From Pseudodesulfovibrio portus (lineage in GTDB: Bacteria; Desulfobacterota; Desulfovibrionia; Desulfovibrionales; Desulfovibrionaceae): 64,000 nucleotides of DNA. Positions 51,404 to 60,917 of this stretch are shown here, piece by piece (the first letter of the stretch is position 1; each line of letters starts with the position of its first letter). The stretch spans positions 808,501-872,500 of the forward strand of contig NZ_AP026708.1 of assembly GCF_026000375.1 (NCBI RefSeq), read 5' to 3'. The notes beneath the pieces are model-generated. The model had not been told where the DNA came from. It saw nothing but the letters and a program-made list of their open reading frames with translations, and did no database searches. A program made the position numbers and the translations under genes.

Positions 51404-52999
51404 ATGCCTCCGTTCGTTACCAAATATCTGGAAAAAGCACAGGGATTCTGGACCGACAGCTCCATGTCCCAACGCCTCATCATCGGCGGCATGACCGTTG
51501 CCGTGATCATTTCGTTCGCCCTGATGATCTTCTGGATGAACAGGCCGGACTACAGAATCCTGATGACCAACCTCTATCCCGAGGATGCGTCCAGGATCGT
51601 GGCCATGCTCCAGGCCTCCAAGGAGAACTATGTCCTCGAGAACAACGGAACGACCGTCATGGTCCCGGCCGACCGGGTGTACGAGCTGAGGCTCAAGGTG
51701 GCCGGTGAAGGCAACCTGCACGGCCAGGGCATCGGGTTCGAGATATTCGACGAGGTGCAGATCGGCCAGACCGACTTCGTGCAGCACGTCAACTACCAGC
51801 GAGCCCTGCAGGGTGAGCTGGCCCGCACGATCAGCGAATTTCCCATGATCGACAAAGCCAGAGTCCACCTGGTCATCCCGCAGAAATCACTGTTCATCGA
51901 GGACCAGATCAAGCCCAGCGCCTCCATCGTCCTGCAGCTCAAGGACGAGGGCAAGCTCGGCCCGGACGAGACCCAGGGCATCGTCAACCTGGTGTCCATG
52001 GCCGTGGAAGGGCTGGACCCCAGCCTCATCACCGTCACGGACATGAAGGGACGCCCCCTGTACACCCCTGACGACGAAACCAACGGCCTGTCCATGTCCA
52101 ACGCCCAGCAGCTGCACAAGGCGGGCGTGGAAGGCAAGATCCAGCGCCAGATTATCGAACTGCTCGGACCGGCGGTCGGCCCGGACAAGGTCATCGCCCG
52201 CGTCAACGCGGACCTCGACTTCAGCCAGCGCACGGTGCGCAAGGAAATTTTCGACCCCGAGGGCGCGGTAGTCCGCTCCGAAACCCGCAACGAGGAAACC
52301 ACCGCGGGCGCGGCCTCCCTGGCCGGAGGCGAACCCGACGCCAACTTCCGCGGCGACGGCTTCTCCGGCACCCGCACCACCCAGGACTCCACCCGTGAAT
52401 CCCGGACCACCAACTTCGAAATCAACAAGCAGGAAGAATCCATCGTCACCCCGGTCGGGGAGTTGAAACGTCTCACGGTTGCGGTTATCGTGGATGGCAC
52501 ATGGGAGACCAACCCGGACACGGGTGAGATGACGTACACGCCCCGCACCGCGCAGGAACTGGACCGCATCCGCGTGCTCATCGAAAACGCCGTCGGCTTC
52601 GACCAGGCGCGCGGCGACACCATCGAGGTCAGCAACATCTCCTTCGGCGAGCCGGAAATGTACGATGCCGACTCTCTCATGCGGACCATGCTGGAATACG
52701 CCCAACGGCTGGGCAAGCCGTTCCTCAACGGACTTCTCATCTTCCTCTTCCTCATCCTGGTCGTCCGTCCCGTGGTCATGGCCCTGATCCGACCCCGCGT
52801 GGCCGAACAGGAAATCGAGGAGATGGCGGGCCTGCCCGGCTCCGCCCGCCTCGCCCTGGAAGAGGAGGAAGTGGACGAAGAGCTTCTGGACGCCACCAGG
52901 CGGCTTGAAAACGCCAAGAATCACGCTATTCAGCTCTCCGACGACAATATCGACCAGGCCGTGCACCTGCTCAAGACCTGGCTGACTCAGGAGGCCTAG
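51404..52999 (+). CDS. fliF: Flagellar MS-ring protein FliF
   Basis: A 531-residue inner-membrane ring protein. It has a membrane helix at about 25-45 and ring-building motifs (YRILMTNLYPEDASRIV, QHVNYQRALQGELARTI, VHLVIPQKSLF). The low-complexity periplasmic region is around 285-330. A second membrane helix at about 440-460 (FLNGLLIFLFLILVVRPVV) precedes a C-terminal tail that binds FliG. GGGAGAGAAGAC precedes the ATG. It is complete. Confidence 0.97.
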   Translation: MPPFVTKYLEKAQGFWTDSSMSQRLIIGGMTVAVIISFALMIFWMNRPDYRILMTNLYPEDASRIVAMLQASKENYVLENNGTTVMVPADRVYELRLKVAGEGNLHGQGIGFEIFDEVQIGQTDFVQHVNYQRALQGELARTISEFPMIDKARVHLVIPQKSLFIEDQIKPSASIVLQLKDEGKLGPDETQGIVNLVSMAVEGLDPSLITVTDMKGRPLYTPDDETNGLSMSNAQQLHKAGVEGKIQRQIIELLGPAVGPDKVIARVNADLDFSQRTVRKEIFDPEGAVVRSETRNEETTAGAASLAGGEPDANFRGDGFSGTRTTQDSTRESRTTNFEINKQEESIVTPVGELKRLTVAVIVDGTWETNPDTGEMTYTPRTAQELDRIRVLIENAVGFDQARGDTIEVSNISFGEPEMYDADSLMRTMLEYAQRLGKPFLNGLLIFLFLILVVRPVVMALIRPRVAEQEIEEMAGLPGSARLALEEEEVDEELLDATRRLENAKNHAIQLSDDNIDQAVHLLKTWLTQEA

Positions 53000-53002
53000 A
53001 CC

Positions 53003-54001
53003 ATGGCAGACTTCTCCGGACCCCAGAAAACGGCCATCGTGCTCCTCGCGCTCGGCGAAAAATTCACTGCGGAAGTGTTCAAGCGCATGGAACGCAACGA
53101 GATCGCCGCCGTATCCAAGGCCATGCTCGAAACCGACTCCGTGCCCAAGGAAGACGTCCTCGCCGTGCTCAAGGAATACAATGAATCCCTGGCCTACGGT
53201 GCGGAACTGCTGGTCGGCGGCCCGGATCAGGTCAAGCGTTTGCTGACCAAGTCCCTGGACGCGGAAACGGCCAAGTACATCATGGACTCCCTGGAACTGG
53301 ATACCGGCCCCACGCCCTTCCAGGAACTGGAAAACGTCAGCCCGCGCATCCTGGCGCAGATACTCCGCAACGAGCACCCGCAGACCCTGGCGCTCATCCT
53401 CGGACACCTGCACCCGGACCAGGCCGCCGAACTCATCCAGAACCTGCCGGCGGGCGTCCGCGCCGAGGTGCTCATGCGCCTGGCCAAGCTGGAGGCCGTT
53501 GCCGAGGAGATGCTCATGGAAGTCGACAAGGTTTTGCAGAGCCAGCTCATCGCCATGGGCGGCAAGGAAGGCAAGAAGGTCGGCGGCGTCAATTCCGTGG
53601 CCGAAATTCTCAACGCCGTGGACCGGAACACCGAGGAAGAGGTTTTGTCCGAGATCGAGGAGGAATCCGCACAGATGGCCGAGGACATCCGGAACCTCAT
53701 GTTCGTGTTCGAGGACGTCAAGGCCATCGACGACGTGGCCATCCGCGAGCTGCTCAAGGAGGTTTCCAACGAGGACCTCACCGTGGCTCTCAAGGGCGCT
53801 TCCGAAGACCTGCGCGACAAGTTCTTCAAGAACCTGTCGGAGCGCGCTTCCGCAATGATCAAGGAAGACCTGGAAATCATGCCGCCCAAGAAGCTCTCCG
53901 AGGTCGAGGCGGCCCAGCAGTCCATCGTCAAGACGGTTCGCCGTCTGGAGGACGAGGGCAAGATCGTCATCAGCCGAGGCGGCAGCGATGTCTTTATCTA
54001 A
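53003..54001 (+). CDS. fliG: Flagellar motor switch protein FliG
   Basis: A 332-residue rotor protein. The FliF-binding N-domain (SGPQKTAIVLLALGE), the middle EHPQTLALILGHL with its EHPQ motif, and the C-domain FVFEDVKAIDDVAIRELL carrying the charged residues that contact the stator are all present. AGGAGG lies 8 bases before the ATG; the gap to fliF is 3 bases. Its end overlaps fliH by 14 bases. Confidence 0.97.
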   Translation: MADFSGPQKTAIVLLALGEKFTAEVFKRMERNEIAAVSKAMLETDSVPKEDVLAVLKEYNESLAYGAELLVGGPDQVKRLLTKSLDAETAKYIMDSLELDTGPTPFQELENVSPRILAQILRNEHPQTLALILGHLHPDQAAELIQNLPAGVRAEVLMRLAKLEAVAEEMLMEVDKVLQSQLIAMGGKEGKKVGGVNSVAEILNAVDRNTEEEVLSEIEEESAQMAEDIRNLMFVFEDVKAIDDVAIRELLKEVSNEDLTVALKGASEDLRDKFFKNLSERASAMIKEDLEIMPPKKLSEVEAAQQSIVKTVRRLEDEGKIVISRGGSDVFI

Positions 54002-54740
54002 GGGCAAGGCCGGCCGGAAGGTCAACCTCTCGGGCAAGGTGCTCATGGGCGTGAACACGCCCGGCCCGGACGAGATGACCATCCAGGAGATCGAAGGCAA
54101 GCGCCAGCTCACCTGGGACGACGCCACCAACGAGGAGTACCTCAACCGCGTGCGCGAAAAGGCCCGGCAGGCGGCCAAGGAGATCAAGCTCCTGGCCGAG
54201 TTGGAAGCCGAGGCGCTCAGGGCCACCAGCGCCCACGACGGGTACAACGAGGGGCTGGCCAAGGCCCAGGAATTCGTGGACAAGCACCTCCAGGACATCT
54301 CGGCCAAGGGCGAGAACCTGTTCCGGCAACTCGGTGCCCAGGGAACGAACATCTACGAAGAACGGCGGGAGGACATCATCGCCCTGATCAAGCTCGCCGT
54401 GCGCAAGACCCTCAAGGTGGAATTGTCCGAAAAACGGACCGAATCCCTTGAGGCCCTCATGCGCGAGGCCCTTGACCGGCTCGACTCCAAACGGGAGCTG
54501 ACCGTGAAGTGCCACCCTGAAGACGTGCAGAGCCTGGAAGAATTTCTCACGACCATCCAGGAACGCGACCCGTCCCTCAAGTACTGGACCGTCAAGGCGG
54601 ACCCCGACATCCAGACGGGCGGCGTGATCGTCGAGGGCGCGGGCTGCCGGGTGGACAACACCATCGACACCCGCTGGGAAGGCGTGGAACCCATCTTCGA
54701 CCAACTGGCAGACCAGGTCACCACCGGCGAAGAGGGGTAA
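53988..54740 (+). CDS. fliH: Flagellar export regulator FliH
   Basis: A 250-residue protein. After a variable N-terminus, a helical middle (REKARQAAKEIKLLAELEAE) with a short AxxxG-like stretch leads to the FliI-binding C-domain (LIKLAVRKTLKVELSE, ADPDIQTGGVIVEG, GCRVDNTIDTRW). It holds FliI at the export gate. It overlaps fliG by 14 bases, so translation is coupled. The N-terminal 60 residues are not conserved and the exact start rests on the overlap. Confidence 0.88.
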   Translation: MSLSKGKAGRKVNLSGKVLMGVNTPGPDEMTIQEIEGKRQLTWDDATNEEYLNRVREKARQAAKEIKLLAELEAEALRATSAHDGYNEGLAKAQEFVDKHLQDISAKGENLFRQLGAQGTNIYEERREDIIALIKLAVRKTLKVELSEKRTESLEALMREALDRLDSKRELTVKCHPEDVQSLEEFLTTIQERDPSLKYWTVKADPDIQTGGVIVEGAGCRVDNTIDTRWEGVEPIFDQLADQVTTGEEG

Positions 54741-54743
54741 TTC

Positions 54744-56150
54744 ATGGCTCTCAACCTGAAGCTCGGCCTGCTCGAAGAGCTCGATCCCTGCCAGACTTTC
54801 GGCAAGGTCACCAAGGTGGTGGGCCTCATCGCCGAGGGGAACGGCATCAAGGCCCCGCTCGGATCGGTCTGCTATCTGCTGCCTCCGGGCGGAGACCCCA
54901 TCCCCGCCGAGGTGGTCGGCTTCCGCGACGGCGCCTGCCTGTTCATGCCCTACTCCGACATGCGCGGCATCGGCCCCGGCTCGCTCATCCAGAACGCGGC
55001 CACCCCGCCCCACATGCCGGTCGGCTCAGCCCTGCTCGGCCGGGCCGTGGACGCCTTCGGCGACCCCCTGGACGGCAAGGGGCCCATCCACACGGAAGCC
55101 TTCGCCCCCCTGCACCGGGAACCGCCCAACCCGCTGGAACGTCCCCGCATCAACGAACCGCTGGACGTGGGCATCCGTTCGGTCAACTCCCTGCTCACCC
55201 TGGGCAAGGGCCAGCGCGTGGGCATCATGGCCGGTTCCGGCGTGGGCAAATCCACGACCCTGGGCATGATGGCCCGTTACACCAAGGCGGACGTCAACGT
55301 CATCGCCCTGGTGGGCGAGCGCGGTCGCGAGGTGGTGGAATTCATGGAACGGGACCTCGGTCCCGAGGGCATGGCCCGCAGCGTGCTGGTGGTGGCCACC
55401 TCGGACAAGAGTCCGCTCATCCGCATGCGCGCCGCCTACGCAGCCACCGCCGTAGCCGAATTTTTCCGCGACCAGGGCAAGGACGTGCTGCTCATGATGG
55501 ACTCGGTCACCCGATTCGCCATGGCCGGGCGCGAAGTCGGGTTGGCCGCAGGGGAACCGCCCACCCGCGGCGGCTACACCCCATCGGTGTTCGCCCACCT
55601 GCCCCAGCTCCTGGAACGGGCGGGCAAGAGCCGCAAGGGGACCATCACCGGCATCTACACCGTGCTCGTGGACGGCGACGACTTCACCGAACCCATCGCC
55701 GACTCCACCCGGTCCATCCTGGACGGCCACATCGTGCTCACCCGCGAGCTGGCCGACCTCGGCCACTACCCGGCCATCGACGTGCTCAAGTCCATCAGCC
55801 GACTGCGCTCGGACATCACCTCGAAACAGGTCCAGACCGACGGCCGCGCCCTGCTCCGGCACATGGCCACCTTCAAGCGGGTGGAAGACATGGTCAACAT
55901 CGGCGCATACCAGAAGGGCGCCAACCCCGAGGTGGACAAGGCCATCAAGATGGTCGGGCCCATCAACCGCTTCCTGCGCCAGCTGGTATCGGAACAGGAA
56001 TCCCTGCAGGGCGCGTTCGACGCCATGCATGAACTGGTGGGAGAGGAAGCCGAGCAGCCGCAGTCGCCGCAGCAGCCGCAACAGGCCGCACCCAGGAAAG
56101 GGCCGACCATGGCCAAATCCCCAGCCGATCTGAAAATGAAAGTGGGTTAA
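54744..56150 (+). CDS. fliI: Flagellum-specific ATPase FliI
   Basis: A 468-residue F1-beta-like ATPase that energises unloading of flagellar export substrates. Walker A is MAGSGVGKSTTLG, then VGERGREVVEF, Walker B MMDSVTRFAMAGREV and PPTRGGYTPSVFAHLPQLLE. A Gln/Pro-rich tail (QPQSPQQPQQ) follows the core. It starts 3 bases after fliH and is the last gene of the operon; fliJ is not seen downstream, where the strand changes. Confidence 0.97.
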   Translation: MALNLKLGLLEELDPCQTFGKVTKVVGLIAEGNGIKAPLGSVCYLLPPGGDPIPAEVVGFRDGACLFMPYSDMRGIGPGSLIQNAATPPHMPVGSALLGRAVDAFGDPLDGKGPIHTEAFAPLHREPPNPLERPRINEPLDVGIRSVNSLLTLGKGQRVGIMAGSGVGKSTTLGMMARYTKADVNVIALVGERGREVVEFMERDLGPEGMARSVLVVATSDKSPLIRMRAAYAATAVAEFFRDQGKDVLLMMDSVTRFAMAGREVGLAAGEPPTRGGYTPSVFAHLPQLLERAGKSRKGTITGIYTVLVDGDDFTEPIADSTRSILDGHIVLTRELADLGHYPAIDVLKSISRLRSDITSKQVQTDGRALLRHMATFKRVEDMVNIGAYQKGANPEVDKAIKMVGPINRFLRQLVSEQESLQGAFDAMHELVGEEAEQPQSPQQPQQAAPRKGPTMAKSPADLKMKVG

Positions 56151-56180
56151 ACGGCCCGCGCCGGATGCCGCCCCGCCTCC

Positions 56181-56489
56181 CTACCGGGAGAGGAGCTTCT
56201 TCATGGCCAGCAGTTCGTCGCGAATCTCGAGCAGGATGTCGCTGTTCTCGCTGGAGTGCATCTTCCGCTTTGCGCCTTCGATGGTCAGCCCCTCGTCATA
56301 GAGAAGCCGCTTTATCTCGCGGATGACCTCAAGATTCTCCTCGGTATACAGCCGCTGCCCGCTCTCGGTGCGGTAGGGCTCGATCTCGTCGAATTCCCCT
56401 TCCCAGAACCGGAGCACGTAGGTCTTGACGCCGAGCAGGCGCGCGGCCTCGCCGATGCGGTATGTTTTGAAATCCTGAAGTTCACCCAT
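56181..56489 (-). CDS. MerR-family transcriptional regulator (short)
   Basis: A 102-residue protein with a MerR winged helix: YRIGEAARLLGVKTYVLRFWE, then EIEPYRTESGQRLYTEENL. A short helix (ENSDILLEIRDELLAMKKLL) follows, and no effector domain. Small MerR genes often lie next to pheT in bacteria, and the effector is unknown. A terminator separates it from pheT, so it may depend on readthrough or its own promoter. It ends 30 bases from fliI, convergent. Confidence 0.88.
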   Translation of the reverse strand: MGELQDFKTYRIGEAARLLGVKTYVLRFWEGEFDEIEPYRTESGQRLYTEENLEVIREIKRLLYDEGLTIEGAKRKMHSSENSDILLEIRDELLAMKKLLSR

Positions 56490-56554
56490 CCCGAATGCTT
56501 ACCAAATCGAGTAAGCGCCTTCAACACGTTTACCTGAAAACCCGGTCTTCGAAC

Positions 56555-56589
56555 AAAAAAGGCCCCGCTCCTGTCGGAGCGGGGCCTTC
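56555..56589 (-). terminator. Terminator after pheT
   Basis: AAGGCCCCGCTCC and its complement form a 13-bp stem with a 4-nt loop, followed on minus by TTTTTT (read through the A-run). It lies 22 bases after the pheT stop. Confidence 0.9.
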
Positions 56590-56610
56590 CAATTCGTTTG
56601 TCCACGCGAT

Positions 56611-59010
56611 CTAGAAATGAACCGGCAGGTTCTTTTCCAGTGCTTCGAGGACCCTCTTGTGTTCCTTGTCCACCTGCTTGTCCTTGAGGGTCTTGGTGGG
56701 CGAACGGTAGGTCAGGCGGAAGGAGAGGTTGCGCTCCTGTTCCTGCCCTTCGGGCACGAACTCGGCCACCAGCTCCACGGACTCCAGGATGCCGATCCCG
56801 GTGTCCAGGATGGCCTTGCGGATGGCGGCGGCGGACAGGGTCATGGGCCCGATGACCGTCACGTCGCGACGACTGGGCGGGAAGACCGGCAGCGGCGCAA
56901 ACTCGATTCGGTGCGCGGCGACCAGTTCGCGAAGAACGTCCAGGTCGAGGTCGGCCAGCCAGACATCCTTGCGGGCGTGGTAATAATCGCCGATATCCGC
57001 CTTGACCCGGCCTATGAATCCGACCGCGGTCTCACCCACCGCCACCTGCACGCAGGGCTCGCAATAGGCGTGCTCCCCGGCCAGGGTGAAGGACGGGATT
57101 TCCAGCTTGAGGCTGTCCTCGATGAGGTTTTCCACGTGCCCCTTGATGTCCAGGTAGTCCGCGTCATCATCGCCCCACGGCCATTCCTGCGCGTGGCGCG
57201 GGCCGTACAGCAGGATGCCGAGGCGGTTGAACTCGCGGGTCTCGGTTTCGGACTCGCTGTCGGCCACGAACCGCTTGGCCACCTCGAAGACGCGGATATG
57301 ATTGTTGCCCTGGGCCAGGTTGTGCTTGAGCGTGTTGAGCAGGCCCGGGGCCAGGTCGGTGCGCATGACGTTCTGGTCGGCGGACAGGGGATTGGCGATG
57401 AACACGCGCCCCTCTGCGGGCAGGTTCAGCCGGTCCAGATCGTCGGAGCCGACAAAGGAATAATTGATGGCCTCGTTCAGGCCCACGCCTGCGCCCCAGG
57501 TCTTGATGCGTTGGAGAAAGGCGTACTCGGAGCCGCCGGACACGGTTTCCAGCGACTTGGCCACCTTGGGCAGCACAGCCGGGATTCGATCCAGGCCGTA
57601 GACGCGGCCAACCTCTTCATAGAGGTCCACCTCGCGCTCCAGGTCCAGCCGATGGGACGGGGACTTCACGGTCCAGTTGGCCGCATCGGAATCGTCCACG
57701 GTGCATCCCTCGCCCTCAAAGACCTTCCTGGCGAAATCCGGTTCCAGGTCAAGGCCGAGCAGCCGCATGCAGCGGTCATGGCGGTAACCGTGGGAACGGT
57801 CCTGCCACGGCTTGGGCTCGTTGGTGACCACGCCCCTGGAAACGGTGCCGCCCGAGGTCTCGGCCATGAGCTGGGCCGCGCGATCTATGCAGAAACGGTT
57901 GAGCTGCTGGTCCACGCCTCGTTCGAAGCGGTAGGATGCGTCGGACGGCAGAGCCAGTCGGCGCGCGGTCTTTCGGATGGTGCCCGGGCGGAAGACTGCG
58001 GCCTCCAGGAGAACGTTCGTGGACCCGGCGTGCATCTCGGTGTTGGCGCCGCCCATGACGCCGGCCAGCCCCACGGGCCGCTTGCCGTCCCAGATGAGCA
58101 GGTCGTTGGCGGTGAGCACGCGCTCCGCGTTGTCCAGGGTGGTGAACTTCATGCCGTCCTGAGCCGGGGCCACGCGGAGGGTCGCGTCCTCGACGAGGTC
58201 GAGGTCATACGAGTGCATGGGCTGGCCCAGTTCGAACATCACGTAGTTGGTCACGTCGACGATGTTGGAAATGGGACGCTGGCCCAGGGACAAGAGCTTG
58301 AAACGCATCCAGTCCGGGGCCTTGCGGGTCTCCACTCCCTTGATGACGCGGCCGTTGAAAAGCGGGCACAGTTCGGGGTCGTCAATAAGAATCTTGATCT
58401 CGTCGGCCGCATTCCCGCCCGCTTCCACAAGGTTCAGCTCGGGCATGGTCAGGGGCAGGTCGAAGGCCAGCGCGGTCTCGCGGGCGAAACCGAGGATGGA
58501 CAGACAGTCCGCACGGTTGGGCGTGATGTCGAAGTCGAAGACCACGCGCTCCAGCCCCAGGACGTCCGCCAGCTTGTCGCCGGGCTTGAAGGAGTCGTCC
58601 AGGACCCAGATGCCCTCGTGGTCGTCGGAGAAGCCCAGCTCGCGCTCGGAGCAGATCATGCCGAAAGACTTGACGCCCCGCAGCTTGGCCTTCTTGATCT
58701 TCATGCCGTCGGGCATGGTCGTGCCGACCTGCGCCACCGGGACCTTCTGACCCTTGGCCACGTTGGGAGCGCCGCACACGATGGTCAACGTCTCGGGACC
58801 GTTCACGTCCACGGTGCAGACCGAAAGATGGTCCGACTCGGGGTGCGTTTCGCACTCGACCACATAACCGACCACGATATCCTTGATGCCCTCGAAGGGA
58901 TCGTCGATGCCTTCGAGTTCGAGACCGAGCATGGTGAGCTTGTCGCCCAACACCTGAATGTCTCCCTCGTAGGGAACGAACTCCCGCAACCAATTCAAGC
59001 TAACTAACAT
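56611..59010 (-). CDS. pheT: Phenylalanyl-tRNA synthetase beta chain
   Basis: A 799-residue subunit of the (alpha-beta)2 enzyme. The N-terminal EMAP/tRNA-binding domain (VVGYVVECETHPESDHLSVC, IVCGAPNVAKGQKVPVA) is followed by the B3/B4 editing domain (SDASYRFERGVDQQLN), B5 and the C-terminal ferredoxin-fold anticodon domain (PLPVFPPSRRDVTVI, FRLTYRSPTKTL). It is complete and of normal length. It is 78 bases after pheS, with a terminator-like hairpin in the gap. Confidence 0.97.
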   Translation of the reverse strand: MLVSLNWLREFVPYEGDIQVLGDKLTMLGLELEGIDDPFEGIKDIVVGYVVECETHPESDHLSVCTVDVNGPETLTIVCGAPNVAKGQKVPVAQVGTTMPDGMKIKKAKLRGVKSFGMICSERELGFSDDHEGIWVLDDSFKPGDKLADVLGLERVVFDFDITPNRADCLSILGFARETALAFDLPLTMPELNLVEAGGNAADEIKILIDDPELCPLFNGRVIKGVETRKAPDWMRFKLLSLGQRPISNIVDVTNYVMFELGQPMHSYDLDLVEDATLRVAPAQDGMKFTTLDNAERVLTANDLLIWDGKRPVGLAGVMGGANTEMHAGSTNVLLEAAVFRPGTIRKTARRLALPSDASYRFERGVDQQLNRFCIDRAAQLMAETSGGTVSRGVVTNEPKPWQDRSHGYRHDRCMRLLGLDLEPDFARKVFEGEGCTVDDSDAANWTVKSPSHRLDLEREVDLYEEVGRVYGLDRIPAVLPKVAKSLETVSGGSEYAFLQRIKTWGAGVGLNEAINYSFVGSDDLDRLNLPAEGRVFIANPLSADQNVMRTDLAPGLLNTLKHNLAQGNNHIRVFEVAKRFVADSESETETREFNRLGILLYGPRHAQEWPWGDDDADYLDIKGHVENLIEDSLKLEIPSFTLAGEHAYCEPCVQVAVGETAVGFIGRVKADIGDYYHARKDVWLADLDLDVLRELVAAHRIEFAPLPVFPPSRRDVTVIGPMTLSAAAIRKAILDTGIGILESVELVAEFVPEGQEQERNLSFRLTYRSPTKTLKDKQVDKEHKRVLEALEKNLPVHF

Positions 59011-59035
59011 TGCACTACCGTAATCGGTGAAAAGT

Positions 59036-59080
59036 TATGAAAAACGGCCCGGCGCACTCCGGCGGAGCAGGCCGGGCCGT
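59036..59080 (-). terminator. Terminator-like hairpin between pheS and pheT
   Basis: ACGGCCCGGC and its complement form a 10-bp stem with an inner CTCCG/CGGAG hairpin; on minus it is followed by TTTTTC. It lies inside an expected two-gene operon. Confidence 0.7.
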
Positions 59081-59088
59081 GAGTAATC

Positions 59089-60141
59089 TTAAGCAAACTG
59101 TTCCAGGAACCGGACGTCGTTCTCAAAGAACATGCGCAGGTCGCCGATGCCGTACTTGAGCATGGCAACGCGCTCGATGCCCAGCCCGAAGGCGAAGCCC
59201 GTGTAGACTTCCGGGTCGTAGCCCACGGACTTGAAGACGTTGGGATCGACCATGCCGCAGCCCAAGATCTCGACCCAGCCCGTGCCCTTGCAGACGCGGC
59301 AGGTCGTGCCGCCGGTCTCGCCCTTGCCGCCGCACATGACGCAGGAGATGTCCACTTCGGCGGAAGGCTCGGTAAAGGGGAAGAAGCTCGGGCGAAAACG
59401 CACGTCGGTCTTGGCCCCGAATATCTTGCGCACGAATATGGTCAGGGTGCCGCGCAGGTCGGCCATGGACACGTGGTGATCGACCAACAATCCCTCGATC
59501 TGGTGGAACATGGGGGTGTGGGTCAGGTCGGAGTCGCGGCGGTAGACCTTGCCGGGCGCGATGACGGCCACGGGAGGCTGCTGCTTGAGCATGGACCTGA
59601 TCTGCATGCCCGAGGTGTGGGTCCTGAGCACGATGTTGTCCGAGACGTACAGGGTGTCCTGCATGTCGCGGGCCGGATGCTCCTGGGGAATGTTCAGCGC
59701 CTCGAAGTTGTGCCAGTCGTTCTCCACTTCCGGTCCGGCCGCGTGCTCGAAGCCCAGGCCGGTGAGAACGTTGCAGACTTCCTCCATGACCAGGGTCACG
59801 GGGTGCAGGGAACCTGCCCAGGGCCTGCGGCCCGGCATGGAGGGATCGAACTTGGAAAGCGCCTGGCTCGCCTCGGCGGCGTTGAGCTCGGCCTCCCAGG
59901 AGTCGATGAGCGCGGTGATCCGCTGCTTGACCTCGTTGGCCTTCTTGCCGCCCGCGGGCTTGTCGCTGTTGTCGAGCCTGCCGAGCTGGCCCATGAGACC
60001 GGCCAGCTTGCCCTTGCGGCCCAGGAACTCGATGCGCAGTTCCTCCAGCTCCTTCAACGAACAAGCCTGGCCCTTGCGCGATGCGCAATCCTGGGCCAGG
60101 CTGTCGAGTCCTTCCAGGAAGGACTTCAATTCATTACTCAC
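59089..60141 (-). CDS. pheS: Phenylalanyl-tRNA synthetase alpha chain
   Basis: A 350-residue catalytic subunit. A coiled-coil N-terminus binds tRNA; the catalytic motifs are [26 protein letters not shown] and [19 protein letters not shown] Cys pair of CxxC type (CVMCGG, CRVCKG) sits between motif 2 and 3, as in many bacterial PheS. It charges tRNA-Phe with PheT. It is 3 bases after rplT. Confidence 0.97.
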   Translation of the reverse strand: MSNELKSFLEGLDSLAQDCASRKGQACSLKELEELRIEFLGRKGKLAGLMGQLGRLDNSDKPAGGKKANEVKQRITALIDSWEAELNAAEASQALSKFDPSMPGRRPWAGSLHPVTLVMEEVCNVLTGLGFEHAAGPEVENDWHNFEALNIPQEHPARDMQDTLYVSDNIVLRTHTSGMQIRSMLKQQPPVAVIAPGKVYRRDSDLTHTPMFHQIEGLLVDHHVSMADLRGTLTIFVRKIFGAKTDVRFRPSFFPFTEPSAEVDISCVMCGGKGETGGTTCRVCKGTGWVEILGCGMVDPNVFKSVGYDPEVYTGFAFGLGIERVAMLKYGIGDLRMFFENDVRFLEQFA

Positions 60142-60144
60142 AAT

Positions 60145-60498
60145 TTAGCTCACTTTGGCTTTTGCGGCCTCTGCGATTTTAGCGAACACCTGAGGATCAC
60201 GGACCGCCATGTCGGCCAGAACCTTGCGGTTCAGCTCGATGCCGGCCAGCTTCAGGCCGTTCATCAGACGGCTGTAGGACAGGCCGTTGAGACGGGCGGC
60301 TGCGTTGATGCGCATGATCCACAGCTTGCGGAATTCGCGCTTCTTGCGCTTGCGATCGCGATATGCATTGCAAAGGGCCTTCTCGACGCGCTCACGCGCG
60401 GTACGGTACAGGCGGGAGCCCGCTCCGCGATAGCCCTTGGCCATCTTCAAATACTTTTTGTGACGCCGCTTGGCGGCTACACCGCGTTTAACTCTCAT
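60145..60498 (-). CDS. rplT: 50S ribosomal protein L20
   Basis: A 117-residue basic protein: [20 protein letters not shown] and RIRSWGL-type segments are replaced here by [19 protein letters not shown] and [17 protein letters not shown], all L20 hallmarks. It is an early 23S assembly protein. GGAGGTTTAACC precedes the ATG. It is separated from rpmI by 170 bases. Confidence 0.97.
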   Translation of the reverse strand: MRVKRGVAAKRRHKKYLKMAKGYRGAGSRLYRTARERVEKALCNAYRDRKRKKREFRKLWIMRINAAARLNGLSYSRLMNGLKLAGIELNRKVLADMAVRDPQVFAKIAEAAKAKVS

Positions 60499-60668
60499 GG
60501 TTAAACCTCCATCTTTGTTACCTCCCGGGCCGGACGGACTCCCCCAGCGAGGCAGATTCTATAGGTTACTGAAACAATCAACGGGCCTTGGTCTGAAGCC
60601 AGGCCGGACAAGCGTGCGGGGGCTGCCCCGCTTTCCATACGCTGCCGGCGGGCGTGTATCAGATCAAA
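60499..60668 (-). other. Structured 170-bp spacer between rpmI and rplT
   Basis: On minus the spacer holds a GCGGGG/CCCCGC hairpin and a GCCTGG-type hairpin before the rplT ribosome-binding site. There is no reading frame of note. L20 autoregulation through mRNA structure is known in other bacteria, so a control element is possible, but no L20-binding motif is recognised. Confidence 0.45.
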
Positions 60669-60866
60669 CTAACCGTTGGGCAACTGACGACGAACAGCCT
60701 TCATGTTGGCACTGTCCACGGTGGTGGACTGGCCCAGGCGACGCTTCCTCTTCGCATTCTTCTTGGTCAGAATGTGACGGAGGTTTTTGCGGCGACGCTT
60801 GAACTTGCCGGTCGCGGTCTTGGAGAACCGCTTGGCTGCTGCGCGACGGGTTTTGATCTTGGGCAT
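60669..60866 (-). CDS. rpmI: 50S ribosomal protein L35
   Basis: A 65-residue basic protein: [19 protein letters not shown] and [19 protein letters not shown], matching L35 along its whole length. The ATG has an AGGAGTAATT site upstream. It lies 51 bases after infC in the usual infC-rpmI-rplT order. Confidence 0.97.
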   Translation of the reverse strand: MPKIKTRRAAAKRFSKTATGKFKRRRKNLRHILTKKNAKRKRRLGQSTTVDSANMKAVRRQLPNG

Positions 60867-60917
60867 AATTACTCCTGTTAGGATATGGGGATGGTTCCCC
60901 TTAAGCCGGACAACCGG

